Assembly: GCA_963738325.1 (NCBI GenBank)
Contig: CAVTWD010000002.1
Location: forward strand, 248,001-312,000
Source of the DNA: CAVTWD01 sp963738325
GTDB taxonomy: Bacteria; Actinomycetota; Acidimicrobiia; Acidimicrobiales; Ilumatobacteraceae
Length of the DNA: 64,000 bases
Direction: 5' to 3'
Both the position numbers and the translations under genes were made by a program. The notes beneath the pieces are model-generated. The model was given only the letters and a program-made list of their open reading frames with translations. It did not search any database and was not told the DNA's origin. Below, piece by piece: positions 45,174 to 56,141 of this stretch; positions within the stretch are counted from its first letter, which is position 1; every line of letters starts with the position of its first letter.

Positions 45174-46563
45174 GACTGCCCCTCGCCGTCGCGGTCGCCG
45201 AGCAACTCCAACTCCTCGGGGTGGAAGTACAGGTAGCGCCGCTGCCAGGCGAGCGCCTCGGTGGCCGGATCCTCGTCGACGGTGACCGCGACGTGATCGT
45301 CGCCGTCGACATCGCGGTACACGCCCGCCACCGTGGCCACCAGCCCGGCCAGGAAGATGTCGTGGGCATCAGCGCGCCGCGACGGCCGGAGCCGGACCTT
45401 CATGCCGGCGGAGACGGTCGCACCGTCGATCGCGATGGAGTCGCTGACCGGGTCGAAAGCGGCGTCGACGCCCGGGTCCCACCACGGCAGGGGGTCGGCC
45501 GCCGGCGGGCTGGCCGGCGCCAGCGAGCGCACGGCGCCGTGGAGACGGCTCCACAACTCCGGAGGCATGTCGTCGCAGCGGTCGATGATCGCCGCCGCCC
45601 GCGGGTCCGTGCCTCGTGCCTCGAGCTTCTCCTCGTCGGTGAGGGTGAGGACCCGCAAGGCGAGGATCTCGTCGATCTCGGTGGCGTCGTAGAGATCCCC
45701 TGGCTCTCCGGGGCCACCTCCGGATGGTCGTAGAGGATGATCGGCGACGAGAGCACCACGTCGCTCGCTCCAGCCGGCCCGATCAGCACCGGGAAGGTCC
45801 CTTCGTTCGTGCAGCCCCCCACCGCTTCTCTGGCGTCATCGGGCGGATCGAGCGACGAGACGAACGCGCCGTCGTCGATGGCGAGCATCGTGTGCACGGC
45901 CACGAGAGAGTGCCGCAGGACCTCGTCGCGGCGAGCGCTCGGTTGGCGCCAGGCGGTCGTGTTCTCGATCTCCACGGTCAACTCGACCAGGGCCCCCGGG
46001 CCGTCGGCCCACGCGGCCGCGACCCACGCGCAGCCGTCGACGGGCTGGCGGGAGCGCACCAGCCGCCCCCGCACGCTTCCATCGGCGGCCTGGATCGTCT
46101 CGGCGTCCTCCCCTTCGGCCAGATGAAACGGCTGCTCGAAGCGGGCCGAGGCCAGGGGGAAGACGGCGAAGGGGCCGACGTCGACGACCTGCTCGATGGC
46201 CTCGTCCCAAGCGACGTGGAGGACGCCGTCGACCTCCAGGCGTGCGGTCGGCACGAACCGCTCGCCGCTGGTGAGCGCCTCGACGGCGCGCCGCTGCACC
46301 TGGAGACAGCGCAGGCGGACGTGCAACACCGGCTCGGCACCGGGGTCGATCACGCATTCGGTGCGCATGCGCCATCGCTCCGAGTCGTCGGTCGAGCAAT
46401 AGCGGCGCGGGGCCAGCACGCCGAACTGCCATCGTTGCTGGTTCTTGCCCGCCGAGGCGCGGTACGGGTAGAGCACGTAGCCCTCGTAGAGCACGGCGTC
46501 GGCCACCGCCCGCGCCGAGGCGAACCGATCGGCCGTCGCACGAGAGCGGTGCTCGGCCCTCAC
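45170..46563 (-). CDS. Conserved hydrogenase-operon protein of unknown function (one frameshift)
   Basis: The corrected length is about 464 aa. The N-terminus (ADAVLYEGYVLYPYRASAGK, WQFGVLAPRRY) leads to a beta-rich body with many Trp/Glu. The frame shifts near 45700 and continues LRVLTLTDEEKLEARGTDPR to the end LYFHPEELELLG. A protein of this type accompanies actinobacterial group 1h hydrogenases. No catalytic motif is recognised. The GTG overlaps the DUF6084 stop (GTGA), and its stop overlaps the protease start. Confidence 0.8.
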
Positions 46564-47201
46564 GACACTTCCTTCCCCGCTTGTTGGAGCAGCTGCTCGA
46601 ACGTCAGCTCCCAGGTGGGCAGGGCGCGGGCCACCTTGAACCGACGCAGGGCGTCGAGCGTGTCGGCGTCGAGCCGGATCCAGCCACTGTGGGGGAAGTA
46701 GCGGTCCATCACGTCGCGCCAGACGGCCACGGGCAATCGGTAGGTCGCCTCGCGGTCCCACCCGATCGGCTCGACGGCGAAGCCGGCCGGGCCCTTCGTG
46801 AACTGCGTACCCGAGAACAGGAGCAACAACGGCACGTGCCCGTCGCTCAGCGCGTGGAGGTACTTGGCCGCGGCGACCTCCAGGTCGTAGGTGCAGGTCA
46901 CCGGCAGGTCGATCTCGGTGACCCCGGTGAAGCCGCTCACCACGGTGGCGACGTGGGTCCACAGGAACGGGCGCAGCGAGTCACCCCACTGCGGGGTCTC
47001 GCCGAAGAGCTCGACGAGCCCCGCCTCTTCTGCCGGCTCGTAACGGCGCCGCTGCGGCTCGATGCGGATCTGGCAGCGCATCGCCAGCGCGTGGAGGGTG
47101 CCACCGCCCGTCTCGCAGATGCGCAGCCTGAGGTTCAAGGTGGGCACGGCGGCGTACGGCTCAGCCGCGGCCCCGGTCACTTCGAACGTGAGCTCGCTCA
47201 T
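46560..47201 (-). CDS. DUF6084-family hydrogenase-associated protein
   Basis: This 213-aa protein is intact. LTFEVTGAAAEPYAAVPTLN, ALAMRCQIRIEPQRRRY, GLVELFGETPQWGDSLRPFL and the ending ALPTWELTFEQLL are the family hallmarks. It is found in group 1h hydrogenase operons with unknown function. The ATG overlaps the corrected DUF5947 stop (ATGA), and its own stop overlaps the next start (GTGA), so four genes are coupled in a row. Confidence 0.85.
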   Translation of the reverse strand: MSELTFEVTGAAAEPYAAVPTLNLRLRICETGGGTLHALAMRCQIRIEPQRRRYEPAEEAGLVELFGETPQWGDSLRPFLWTHVATVVSGFTGVTEIDLPVTCTYDLEVAAAKYLHALSDGHVPLLLLFSGTQFTKGPAGFAVEPIGWDREATYRLPVAVWRDVMDRYFPHSGWIRLDADTLDALRRFKVARALPTWELTFEQLLQQAGKEVS

Positions 47202-47823
47202 CGGCAGCGGGCTCGCGCGCGTTCGAAGAAGGCGTCGAGGGCGTCATGGGCTTCGCGCCCCCGTCGAAGCCGCGCCACAGCAGGCGCAGGTGCCCGACGA
47301 GCTCGTAGCACGCGTCGATGGGGACGAGGAAGCATTCGGTCTGGGGGAGGGCCCGGTCGGCGCGCACCAAGAACGCCTCGACGTCGGGAACGAGGGTGGC
47401 CAAGCGGGGGTTGGCCTCGACCACGTCAGTCCACGTCGCGAAGGGGAGCAGCGATTCCGTCGCACCGGCCGGGCCCGGGTAGAAGGCGGCCACCCGATCC
47501 AGCTCGGAGTTGATGAAGAAGAAGGCCACGCTCACCGGGATCTGGAGCGAGTCCCACTGCGTGGCGGACAGCTCGAACTCGGGGAAGGCGAGGTAGCGCT
47601 CGGGCACAGCCCGGTAGTGGCCGCCCCCGGCGCCTTCCGCGGTGAACAACAGGTAGCAGGCCCGGCAGGAGCAGAGGAGCTGGCGGGCGTGGAGGTCGAC
47701 GACGTGCCCGTGCTCGTCCGGGATCGCTTCGCCGCACACCTCGCAGACCTCGCCGGAGGGGGCCGCCGCGGGGCGGCGAGGCGCGGCCCTGATCCGCTGG
47801 AGGACGGCGAGGGGGTCGGTCAC
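47198..47823 (-). CDS. DUF5947-family protein with metal-binding cysteines (one frameshift)
   Basis: Residues 20-55 hold CEVCGEAI, a His pair (DEHGHVVDLHARQ) and CSCRACY, a likely zinc or iron site. The body reads AFPEFELSATQWDSLQIPVS, VAFFFINSELDRVAAFYPGP and the C-terminus LVPIDACYELVGHLRLLWRG. One base is missing near 47255; correction gives AHDALDAFFERAR and a TGA at 47198 overlapping the DUF6084 start. The start is a GTG at 47823, overlapping the NifU-like stop. It is a constant partner of group 1h hydrogenases with unknown role. Confidence 0.83.
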
Positions 47824-48374
47824 CGGCCCCCCACGCCCGCCGGGCAGCTCTCGTAGGTCGGCTTGGCCACGAACGCCACCGGCGCTTCCGCCTGGGCCGA
47901 GGGCTCCTCCACGTCGATCCGGACGATCTCCGGCGCGGCATCGACGATGGCCCGTTCCACTGCGTTGCGCAGCGTGAGCGCCGAGGAAGGGCAACCGTCG
48001 CAGCTGCCGAGCAGGCGGAGGTGGACCGCGCCGACCTCGGGGTCGATGGCGAGCAGCTCGACGTCGCCGCCGTGGTGGGCGAGCAACGGGCGAACCGACG
48101 CCAATGCGTCGGCGAGGCGCTGCTCGAGGCTCTCCGGATGCAGGCCGTGCACCAGCAAGAGGCTGCCGACCACGTCATCGGCGGCAAGCCGCTCGAGCAT
48201 CGCCCGGTCGCCGAGCGCCACGACGCGGGCCAGCCCCGCGCCGTACAGCTCGGTCACAAGCCGCACGACCTCCTCGACGTCGCGGAACACGCGAGGATCG
48301 GCGGTTCCCCGGAGGTGGTCCAAGAGCTGTTCGATCCGCTCGCCGATGGCACGGAGGTCGTCGAACTGCACCAT
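47820..48374 (-). CDS. NifU C-terminal-domain protein
   Basis: This 184-aa protein has an N-terminal helical region (IGERIEQLLDHLRGTADPRV) and a C-terminal NifU domain. In that domain LRLLGSCDGCPSSALTLRNA carries the CxxC that binds a transient Fe-S cluster. It probably supplies clusters to the hydrogenase small subunit. The start is an ATG at 48374, 26 bp after the large-subunit stop. Confidence 0.88.
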   Translation of the reverse strand: MVQFDDLRAIGERIEQLLDHLRGTADPRVFRDVEEVVRLVTELYGAGLARVVALGDRAMLERLAADDVVGSLLLVHGLHPESLEQRLADALASVRPLLAHHGGDVELLAIDPEVGAVHLRLLGSCDGCPSSALTLRNAVERAIVDAAPEIVRIDVEEPSAQAEAPVAFVAKPTYESCPAGVGGR

Positions 48375-48400
48375 GGCGCGACTAGAGCCCTCGCCGGGCG

Positions 48401-50182
48401 CTAGGAGGCGAGCTCCGGGTTGGCCACCTGGGTCGGCGAGTGCAACTTCTTCAGCACCTTGCCCTGCCCGAGGTACATGTGGACCCCGCAGGGTAGGCAT
48501 GGGTCGAAGCTGCGGACCGACCTCATGATGTCGATCCCCTTGAAGTGGTCGAGGTCGTTCTCCTCGAAGATCGGCGTGTCGATGACCGCGTCCTCGTAGG
48601 GGCCGGGCGTGCCGAAGCTGTCGCGGGGGTTGGCGTTCCACGGCGTGGGCGGGTACGGGTGGTAGTTGGCGATCTTGCCGCCCTTGATCACCAGGTGGTG
48701 CGAGAGCACGCCCCGCACCGCTTCGGTGAAGCCGCAGCCGATGCCCTCGTCGGGAACCTCGAACGGCTCCCAGGTCTTGTTGCGGCCCGCACGGATCTCG
48801 ACGAGCGCCTGCTCGACGAAGTACAGCGCGCACGCCGCGGCGTAGGCCTGGAAGTAGGTGCGGGCGCGGTCACGCTCGATGGTGTTCGACCACTGCGGGA
48901 TCTTCCATTCGAAGCTGACCTCGGGTTTCAACGCCGTCTTGGGCAGGTTGATGATCACGCTGCGGCCGGTGGCCTTGACGTAGCCGATGTCGACGAGCCC
49001 GGACAGCGCGGTGGACCACAGCCGGGCCAAGGGACCGCCACCGGTGTCGAGGGCGAGGTGGTCCTTGCCGTCGAACCAACGCGGCGACATCACCCAGCTG
49101 TACTTGCCGTCGAAGTCACGCTTCTGGGGCTGCGGGTTGGTGTGCTGGTTCCACGGGTGCCGGCGGTCGACGGGGTTTCCGAGAGGATCGCGCGTCACGA
49201 ACATCTCCTGGCCTTCCCAGTCGTCGTAGAACGAATGGCCGAGGAGGATGCGGATGCCGAGGTTGATGTCGACGAGGTTGTTCGTGACCAGCTTGTCGTC
49301 GACCACGACACCGGGGGTCACATACATCCTGCGACCCCAGTTCGTCATGTCCCGGTAGTTGAAGTTGCAGACCACGGGATCCTGGAAGGCGCCCCAGCAG
49401 CCGAGCAGCGTGCGCCGCAGCCCCACCTGCTCGTACCCGGGGAGCGCCTCGTAGAAGAAGTCGAAGAGGTCGTCGTGCATGGGCACGACGCGCTTCATGA
49501 ACTCCACGTAGCGCATGAGGCGGGTGAGGTAGTCGGTGAACAGTTGGATGGTGGCCGTCGTGCCGACACCGCCGGGATACAGGGTGGAGGGGTGCACGTG
49601 GCGCCCCTCCATGAGGCAGAACATCTCGCGCGTGTACCGGCTCACCTGCAGGGCTTCGCGGTAGAACTCACCGGAGAAGGGGTTCAGCGAGCGCATGATG
49701 TCGCCGATGGTGCGGTACCCGTGCTGCTCCGCGTGGGGCGCCTCGGTCGTGTTGGCCCGCTCGAGCACACCCGGGTTGGTCTCGGCCACCATCTTCTCGC
49801 AGAAGTCCACGCCGACCAGGTTCTCCTGGAAGATGTTGTGGTCGAACATGTACTCGGCCGCCTCGCCGAGGTTCACGATCCACTCCCCGAGCGCCGGCGG
49901 GTGCACCCCGTAGGCCATGTTCTGCGCGTAGCAGGAGCAGGTGGCGTGGTTGTCGCCGCAGATGCCGCAGATGCGGCTGGTGATGAAGTGGGCGTCGCGG
50001 GGGTCCTTCCCCTTCATGAAGATGCTGTAGCCGCGGAAGATCGATGACGTGCTGTGGCACTCGGCGACCTTGCCCTTGCCGAAGTCGATCTTCGTGTAGA
50101 TCCCGAGGCTCCCCACGATGCGGGTGATGGGATCCCACGCCATCTCGACGAGGCCGTCGGCATCCTTGGTCTTGGTGGCCAT
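48401..50182 (-). CDS. hhyL: [NiFe]-hydrogenase large subunit, group 1h
   Basis: This 593-aa catalytic subunit oxidises H2 at a NiFe(CN)2CO site. The L1 motif RICGICGDNHATCS gives C72 and C75; the L2 motif SFDPCLPCGVHMYLG gives C562, C565 and H568. Other family stretches are LFTDYLTRLMRYVEFMKRV and SGLVDIGYVKATGRSV. A 25-residue tail follows H568 and should be removed by the protease encoded at 44676-45173. The sequence is typical of the high-affinity, oxygen-tolerant actinobacterial enzyme. The ATG is 6 bp after the small-subunit stop. The frame is intact. Confidence 0.96.
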   Translation of the reverse strand: MATKTKDADGLVEMAWDPITRIVGSLGIYTKIDFGKGKVAECHSTSSIFRGYSIFMKGKDPRDAHFITSRICGICGDNHATCSCYAQNMAYGVHPPALGEWIVNLGEAAEYMFDHNIFQENLVGVDFCEKMVAETNPGVLERANTTEAPHAEQHGYRTIGDIMRSLNPFSGEFYREALQVSRYTREMFCLMEGRHVHPSTLYPGGVGTTATIQLFTDYLTRLMRYVEFMKRVVPMHDDLFDFFYEALPGYEQVGLRRTLLGCWGAFQDPVVCNFNYRDMTNWGRRMYVTPGVVVDDKLVTNNLVDINLGIRILLGHSFYDDWEGQEMFVTRDPLGNPVDRRHPWNQHTNPQPQKRDFDGKYSWVMSPRWFDGKDHLALDTGGGPLARLWSTALSGLVDIGYVKATGRSVIINLPKTALKPEVSFEWKIPQWSNTIERDRARTYFQAYAAACALYFVEQALVEIRAGRNKTWEPFEVPDEGIGCGFTEAVRGVLSHHLVIKGGKIANYHPYPPTPWNANPRDSFGTPGPYEDAVIDTPIFEENDLDHFKGIDIMRSVRSFDPCLPCGVHMYLGQGKVLKKLHSPTQVANPELAS

Positions 50183-50188
50183 CGATCC

Positions 50189-51238
<1,050 letters not shown>

Positions 51239-51361
51239 TCGGTCCCCCTCCCGCGATTGCACCGCGACAGCAGTTCGCCTGCCACGGTCTACGCCTGCCC
51301 CGCGGGCAAGTAAATGAGTGTCGCGTGCACCCATTACCCCCTTTAGGTCGCCCGCGAATCG
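51239..51361. promoter_or_regulatory. Divergent regulatory region of the hydrogenase operon
   Basis: About 120 bp separate the hhyS ribosome site from the PadR-YceI promoter. It contains a near-palindrome TTGCCCGCGGGGCAG around 51296-51311 and an AT-richer stretch (AAGTAAATGAGTG). This is the likely operator region for PadR control, but no clear minus-strand promoter was identified. Confidence 0.5.
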
Positions 51362-51390
51362 TTGACACCCCGATCTCTCGCGGCTACGAA
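51362..51390 (+). promoter_or_regulatory. Promoter of the PadR-YceI gene
   Basis: TTGACA, exactly 17 nt, then TACGAA. A ribosome site AGGGGG follows at about 51398-51403, and TTG at 51409 is in frame with the protein. This argues against the upstream GTG at 51325 as the start. Confidence 0.65.
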
Positions 51391-51408
51391 GGGCTTCAGG
51401 GGGAACCG

Positions 51409-52482
51409 TTGGACGAGCACGCCGCCGAGCTGGGGCCGTCGGGACGCTCGACGCGCTTCGAGTTCGGACCCCCTCGGCGGTTCCTGCTCCCCGCCATCCT
51501 CCTGCTGCTGTCCGAACGCCCTGGCTACGGCTACATGCTGGTGAAGGACCTCCAGGCCTTCCGCTTCGGCCGGGTCGATCGCCCGAGCGTGTACCGCGCG
51601 CTCGCCCAGCTCGAGGCCGACGGGCTCGTGCAGTCCTGGAGCGAGCCCCCCAAAGCCGGCCAGCGGAGGCGGGTCTACGGGATCACCGAGCGGGGCGAGC
51701 AGCGGCTGCGGGTCTGGATGGGGGTGATCAACGAGGAGCGGGATCGGTTGGACCGCGTCTTGCACCGGTACCAGGCGACCGGTTCGGTGGAGGCGGCCAT
51801 CGCCGAGGTGGAAGGTGGCTGGGCGGCGGCGCTGCGCTCTGAGCTGTCGCCGGTCTCGCCCACCACGCCCCTGCACCGACGGTTGCGCAGCGCCCGGCCG
51901 ACCCGAGCGGTGACGGTCGTCGACAGCAAGACTTCGTCGGATGGAGGCGAGCCGCTCCCGCGCCAGGCGGCGCTCAGCCGCTTTCGGGTCGAGCCCGACC
52001 GGTCGGTCGTGCTGATCGAGGCGCGCTCGAGCGTCGGCCCCATCAGCTTCGGTGCCATCGGGGTGACCGGGGAGATCGAGGCCGCCGTCGGCGAGGCGGG
52101 CATCGTCGGCGCCCCCCGGCCGGCCGCCCGGCTGGAGATCCTCGTCGAGGGGCTTCGGTCCGGGAACAACTTGTACGACGCGGAGCTGCTGCGCCGCATC
52201 GACGCCCGCCGCTACCCGGTGGCCACCATCGAGCTGCGCCAGAGCACGGCGATCGGGGCTGACGGACGCCACCGGCTGACCGGCGAGCTCTCCTTCCACG
52301 GCGTGACGCGCCTGACGCACGGCACCGTGCGCGCCACCGTGGACGACAGCCGCCTCGTCGTCACCGGCGAGCAGACCTTCGACATCCGCGACTTCGACAT
52401 CGCCTGCCCTACCGTGCTGATGTTGCGCATCTATCCCGACGTCCGTGTGCACCTGCACGTCGAAGCCGTGCGGACCTCATGA
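51409..52482 (+). CDS. PadR-type regulator fused to a YceI domain
   Basis: This 357-aa protein begins with a TTG after a clear promoter. The PadR winged helix is residues 20-110 (FLLPAILLLLSERPGYGYML, DRPSVYRALAQLEADGLV, YGITERGEQRLRVWMG), followed by a helical dimer arm. The last 165 residues are YceI (SRFRVEPDRSVVLIEARSSV, LVEGLRSGNNLYDAELLRR, YPVATIELRQS, GELSFHGVTRL, TFDIRDFDIACPTVLMLRIY). The frame is unbroken across the join. A DNA-binding domain tied to a lipid-binding barrel, next to an operon with its own YceI, suggests a ligand-sensing hydrogenase regulator. Confidence 0.88.
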   Translation: MDEHAAELGPSGRSTRFEFGPPRRFLLPAILLLLSERPGYGYMLVKDLQAFRFGRVDRPSVYRALAQLEADGLVQSWSEPPKAGQRRRVYGITERGEQRLRVWMGVINEERDRLDRVLHRYQATGSVEAAIAEVEGGWAAALRSELSPVSPTTPLHRRLRSARPTRAVTVVDSKTSSDGGEPLPRQAALSRFRVEPDRSVVLIEARSSVGPISFGAIGVTGEIEAAVGEAGIVGAPRPAARLEILVEGLRSGNNLYDAELLRRIDARRYPVATIELRQSTAIGADGRHRLTGELSFHGVTRLTHGTVRATVDDSRLVVTGEQTFDIRDFDIACPTVLMLRIYPDVRVHLHVEAVRTS

Positions 52483-52571
52483 GGAGGGGAGCCGTGATGT
52501 TCCGCCGTCCCTTGGTCGGCCGCCGACGGGCGGCGCTCGCGACCTCCGCATCCTCACGCGAGCGCGGGTGA
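52479..52571 (+). CDS. Possible 30-aa basic microprotein
   Basis: The frame starts at an ATG overlapping the PadR-YceI stop (ATGA). An internal ATG at 52497 with AGGAGGGG upstream could also start it. It reads FRRPLVGRRRAALATSASSR. The sequence is basic with no recognised family. It stops 4 bp before the next ATG. Confidence 0.4.
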   Translation: MRRGAVMFRRPLVGRRRAALATSASSRERG

Positions 52572-52575
52572 CGAG

Positions 52576-52827
52576 ATGAGCTACGTCGTCGCCTTCGCAA
52601 TGGGCTATGTCCTGGGCGCCCGCACCGGCAAGCGTGACTTCGAGGACCTCACCAGGGCACTGCGGGCCGTGCGCGACTCGGAGGAGTTCGGAGACCTCGT
52701 CGTGGCGGCGAGAGCCCACGTCAGCCACACCCTGCGGGAGCTGGCCTCGGTGGTCGAGGGGGCGGTGCCGTCCGAGGGCGAGGAGGACCTCGTCGCCCGC
52801 GTGAAGAACCTCTTCCCCCGCCGCTGA
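52576..52827 (+). CDS. Small YtxH-like membrane-associated protein
   Basis: This 83-aa protein begins SYVVAFAMGYVLGARTGKRD, a short glycine-containing helix of the YtxH type. A cytoplasmic amphipathic helix follows (LTRALRAVRDSEEFGDLVVA) and a basic end. It follows the PadR-YceI gene at close range and is probably co-transcribed. Function unknown. Confidence 0.65.
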   Translation: MSYVVAFAMGYVLGARTGKRDFEDLTRALRAVRDSEEFGDLVVAARAHVSHTLRELASVVEGAVPSEGEEDLVARVKNLFPRR

Positions 52828-52831
52828 CTCG

Positions 52832-53687
52832 TCATTCGGAGGCGGCAGCCGCCTCTCGGTGCCGGTCGGTGACGTCGTGGCCGATACCCCGTAGCCCCAC
52901 CACGGTGCCCGCCGACCCGATGGTCGCAATGGCGCGCGGCATGGATCCACCGGGTGTGGCCATCCGGCCGCACGATCGCATAGACCTCCTCGAACGGCGT
53001 GCCGCGCGCCGCCGCTTCCTCGAGCGCGTGCCGTACCCGAGGGCGGTGCTCGCCGTCGATCAGCGACAGATGGGCTTCGAGGGTCCCGTCGAAGTCGAGG
53101 GGGTCGATGCCGTGGATCCGATGGAACTCGTCGGACCACTGGACCGCTCCCATGCGCACGTCCCACAACCAGCCCCCCACATGGGCCAGCGCCTCGCTCT
53201 CCCGCATCCGCGCGTCGATCTCGGCCAGCGTCGCCTGGGCGAGCTGCTGCTCGGTGATGTCTCGCGCCACCAACACGATGGAACGCGCTCGTGCGGGCGC
53301 CCCCGCCACCGCCCGAGCCGAGAGCGAGATGGGCACCGGCATCCCGTCGCGACGTTGGATCTCGGTCTCGAAGTGGCTGACCCGGTCCCCCACCGCGACC
53401 GTCTCCAGCAGTGCCTCCAGCTCGGGTCGGAGGTGCTCGGGGAACAGCCGCTCGCACGGCTGGCCGACGATCTCGCCCACGGGGTAGCCGAAGATGCGCT
53501 CCGCACTGCGGTTCCAGCTCGTGATCCTGGATGTCGCGTCGAGCGCGAAGATGGCGTCGTCGGATGCGTCGAGCAGCGCATCGAGGAGCGCGAGTCTCGC
53601 CTCGGAGGACGCTGCCGCCACGGAGGCGGTGGCGGATCCCCCGTCGTCGGCGCCGCCACGCCGCTCGACCGAACCCTCACGGGCCAT
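52832..53687 (-). CDS. Double-PAS sensor protein without output domain (one frameshift)
   Basis: About 284 aa. PAS1 is LLDASDDAIFALDATSRITS with WNRSAERIFGYPVGEIVGQP and a PAC end RSIVLVARDITEQQ. PAS2 is ALAHVGGWLWDVRMGAVQWS, RIHGIDPLDFDGTLEAHL and, after one shift near 52955, GLRGIGHDVTDRHREA. The stop follows at once. No kinase, GGDEF or HTH is attached, so it must signal through a partner or be a truncated sensor. It lies between the two hydrogenase operons. Confidence 0.8.
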
Positions 53688-53825
53688 CCCTGCTCCAGTC
53701 GTTGGCCGCCGGTCGGCGGCCCGTCAGCCGCACGAGTGAGTTGGTGAGCCGGCGCCGTCACCGTAGTCCTGGCCCGGTGGGCCTGTGCCAGACTCCGGCA
53801 ACGACCCGCTACCCAGCACTCGGTG

Positions 53826-56141
53826 ATGCCCGTGTCCGGCGGCGCATCCAGCGTACGTGGCGTCGTGCAGGGGGTCGGGTTCCGGCCGTTCGTCCATCGG
53901 CTGGCCACCGAGCTCGGGCTCGGCGGCCATGTCGGCAACGACACCGACGGCGTCTTCGTCGAGGTCGAAGGCCCGGCGGACGAGGTGGTTGTCTTCGAGA
54001 CGCGACTGCGACAGGAGGCGCCCCCGCTCGCGCGCGTCGATGGCGTCGATGCCGTCGCCATGGCGCTGCGATCTGACCGCTCGTTCCGGATCGTCGAGAG
54101 CCGCGCCGACGACTGCCGGCGTCGGACTTCGTCGCCCCCGACGCGGCACTGTGCGCGGACTGCTGGCGCGAGCTCTTCGACCCGAGCGACCGCCGCTACC
54201 GCTACCCCTTCATCACCTGCACCAACTGCGGGCCACGGTTCACCATCACTCGACGGCTCCCTTACGACCGGCCGAACACGACGATGGCGGGGTTTGCCAT
54301 GTGCGCGGCCTGTGCGGCCGAGTACCACGATCCGATCGACCGGAGATTCCACGCGCAACCACTCGCGTGCGCGGCCTGCGGACCGGCGGTCCGGTTCGAA
54401 GGGCTCGACGGGCTCACCGAGGCGGGGGACGGCGCCATCGCGGCCACCCAGCGCGCCCTCGCCGAGGGGTTGATCGTGGCCGTGAAGGGGCTCGGAGGCT
54501 TCCACCTGGCCTGCGCAGCCGCCTCCGACGACGCCCTCCGTCGCCTGCGGGCGCGCAAGGGCCGGCCGGAGAAGCCCTTCGCGGTGATGGCGCGCGACCT
54601 CGCCACCGCCGAGCGGGTGGCGCGCGTCGACGCCGGCGAGGCGGCGCTGCTCGGCTCGGTCATCCATCCGATCGTGCTGCTCCGTCGGGCCGCCGACGGC
54701 GCGCAGCTGTCCGAGCTCGTCGCCCCGGGGCATCCGCTGATGGGCGTCTTCCTGCCCTACACGCCCTTGCATCACCTCTTGTTCCACGCGGTGCCCGGCG
54801 CAACCGGCCCGGTGCCCGACTTGCTCGTCATGACGAGCGGCAACCTCACCGACGAACCCATCTGCTACGACGACGATGAGGCCCGAGCGCGGCTCGGGCG
54901 CATCGCCGACGCGTGGCTCGTTCACGATCGCCCCATCCACGTCCCCTGCGACGACTCGGTGGTGCGGGTGGTCGACGGTGAGGAGCTGCCGATCCGTCGC
55001 TCACGCGGCTACGCCCCCCTTCCCTTGGCGCTACCCGTCGAGGCCCCTCCGGTGCTGGCGGTCGGCGGCGAGCTCAAGAACACGTTCTGCCTCGCCTCCG
55101 GGCGCGACGCGTGGATGAGCCAGCACATCGGCGACATGGGCAGCGTCGAGACCTTCGATGCCTTCGAGCGCTCCGCGCGACAGTTCGTCACGATGTACGA
55201 GGTGCGTCCCCGGATCATCGCGGCCGACGCCCATCCCGGCTACCACACGCGGCGGTGGGCCGAGGAGCGCGGCCTTGACGTCGTCCTCGTGCAGCACCAC
55301 CACGCCCACGTGGCGGCGGCGATGGCCGAGCACGGCGTGAGCGATGGCGAGCGGGTGATCGGCGTCGCTTTCGACGGGACGGGCTACGGCACCGATGGGG
55401 CCATGTGGGGCGGCGAGGTACTGGTGGCCGGCTTCGACACGTGCCGGCGAGCAGCCCACCTGCGCTACGTGCCGATGCCAGGGGGCGACGCGGCCATCCG
55501 CCGGCCGGCGTGGTCCGCGCTCGCCCACTTGTGGGCCGCCAGAGTGCCCTGGACCACCGACCTCGCGCCGGTGCGGGCGACGGACGAGACGACCCTCGCC
55601 GCTCTCGCCCGTCAACTCGACCAGGGCTACCGCTGCGTGCCCTGCTCGAGCATGGGTCGGCTGTTCGACGCCGTCGGGTCGCTGCTCGACCTGCGCCACA
55701 CCATCAGCTACGAGGCTCAGGTCGCGGTGGAGCTAGAAGCGATCGCCGAGGCTCACCTCGCCACGGTGGGCGCGGCGCACGCTCGCCGCTACGACTTCAA
55801 CGTCGCGGGCAACGAGCTCGACGCGGGCCCGGTCATCGCCGCCATCGCCACCGACGTCTGCGCCGGGCGCGAGCGAGGCGCGATCGCCGCCGGCTTCCAC
55901 CTCGCCGTGGCCACGATGGTGGCTGACACCGCCACCGCGCTCGGCGGCCGAGACCGGCTTGGCGCGGGTGGTCCTGACCGGAGGGGTGTTTCAGAACGCG
56001 GTGCTGCTGCGCCTGTCCAGATCGGCCTTGGAGCAGCGCGGCCTCCAACCACTCGTGCACCGGCTCGTACCGCCCAATGACGGCGGTCTCGCCCTCGGCC
56101 AGGCGCTCGTGGCCGCCCACGCCAGTCGAGGCTCGCCATGA
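53826..56141 (+). CDS. hypF: Carbamoyltransferase HypF (two frameshifts)
   Basis: HypF makes the cyanide ligands by loading carbamoyl phosphate onto the HypE cysteine. In order: acylphosphatase (RGVVQGVGFRPFVHRLATEL), zinc fingers (CADCWRELFD, FITCTNCGPRFTI, MCAACAAEYHDP, PLACAACGP), a YrdC domain (VAVKGLGGFHLACAA, RKGRPEKPFAVMARD), and a Kae1-like domain (LVQHHHAHVAAAMAEH, GVAFDGTGYGTDGAMWGGE, MGRLFDAVGSLL). Shifts near 54115 and 55950 cancel. The end is VVLTGGVFQNAVLLR. It heads the plus-strand hyp operon. Confidence 0.93.

Noticed and set aside
53826..56141. hypF as a genuine pseudogene
   Set aside because: Both shifts are single bases that cancel, all domains are intact, and neighbours such as hypE are complete, so error is simpler.
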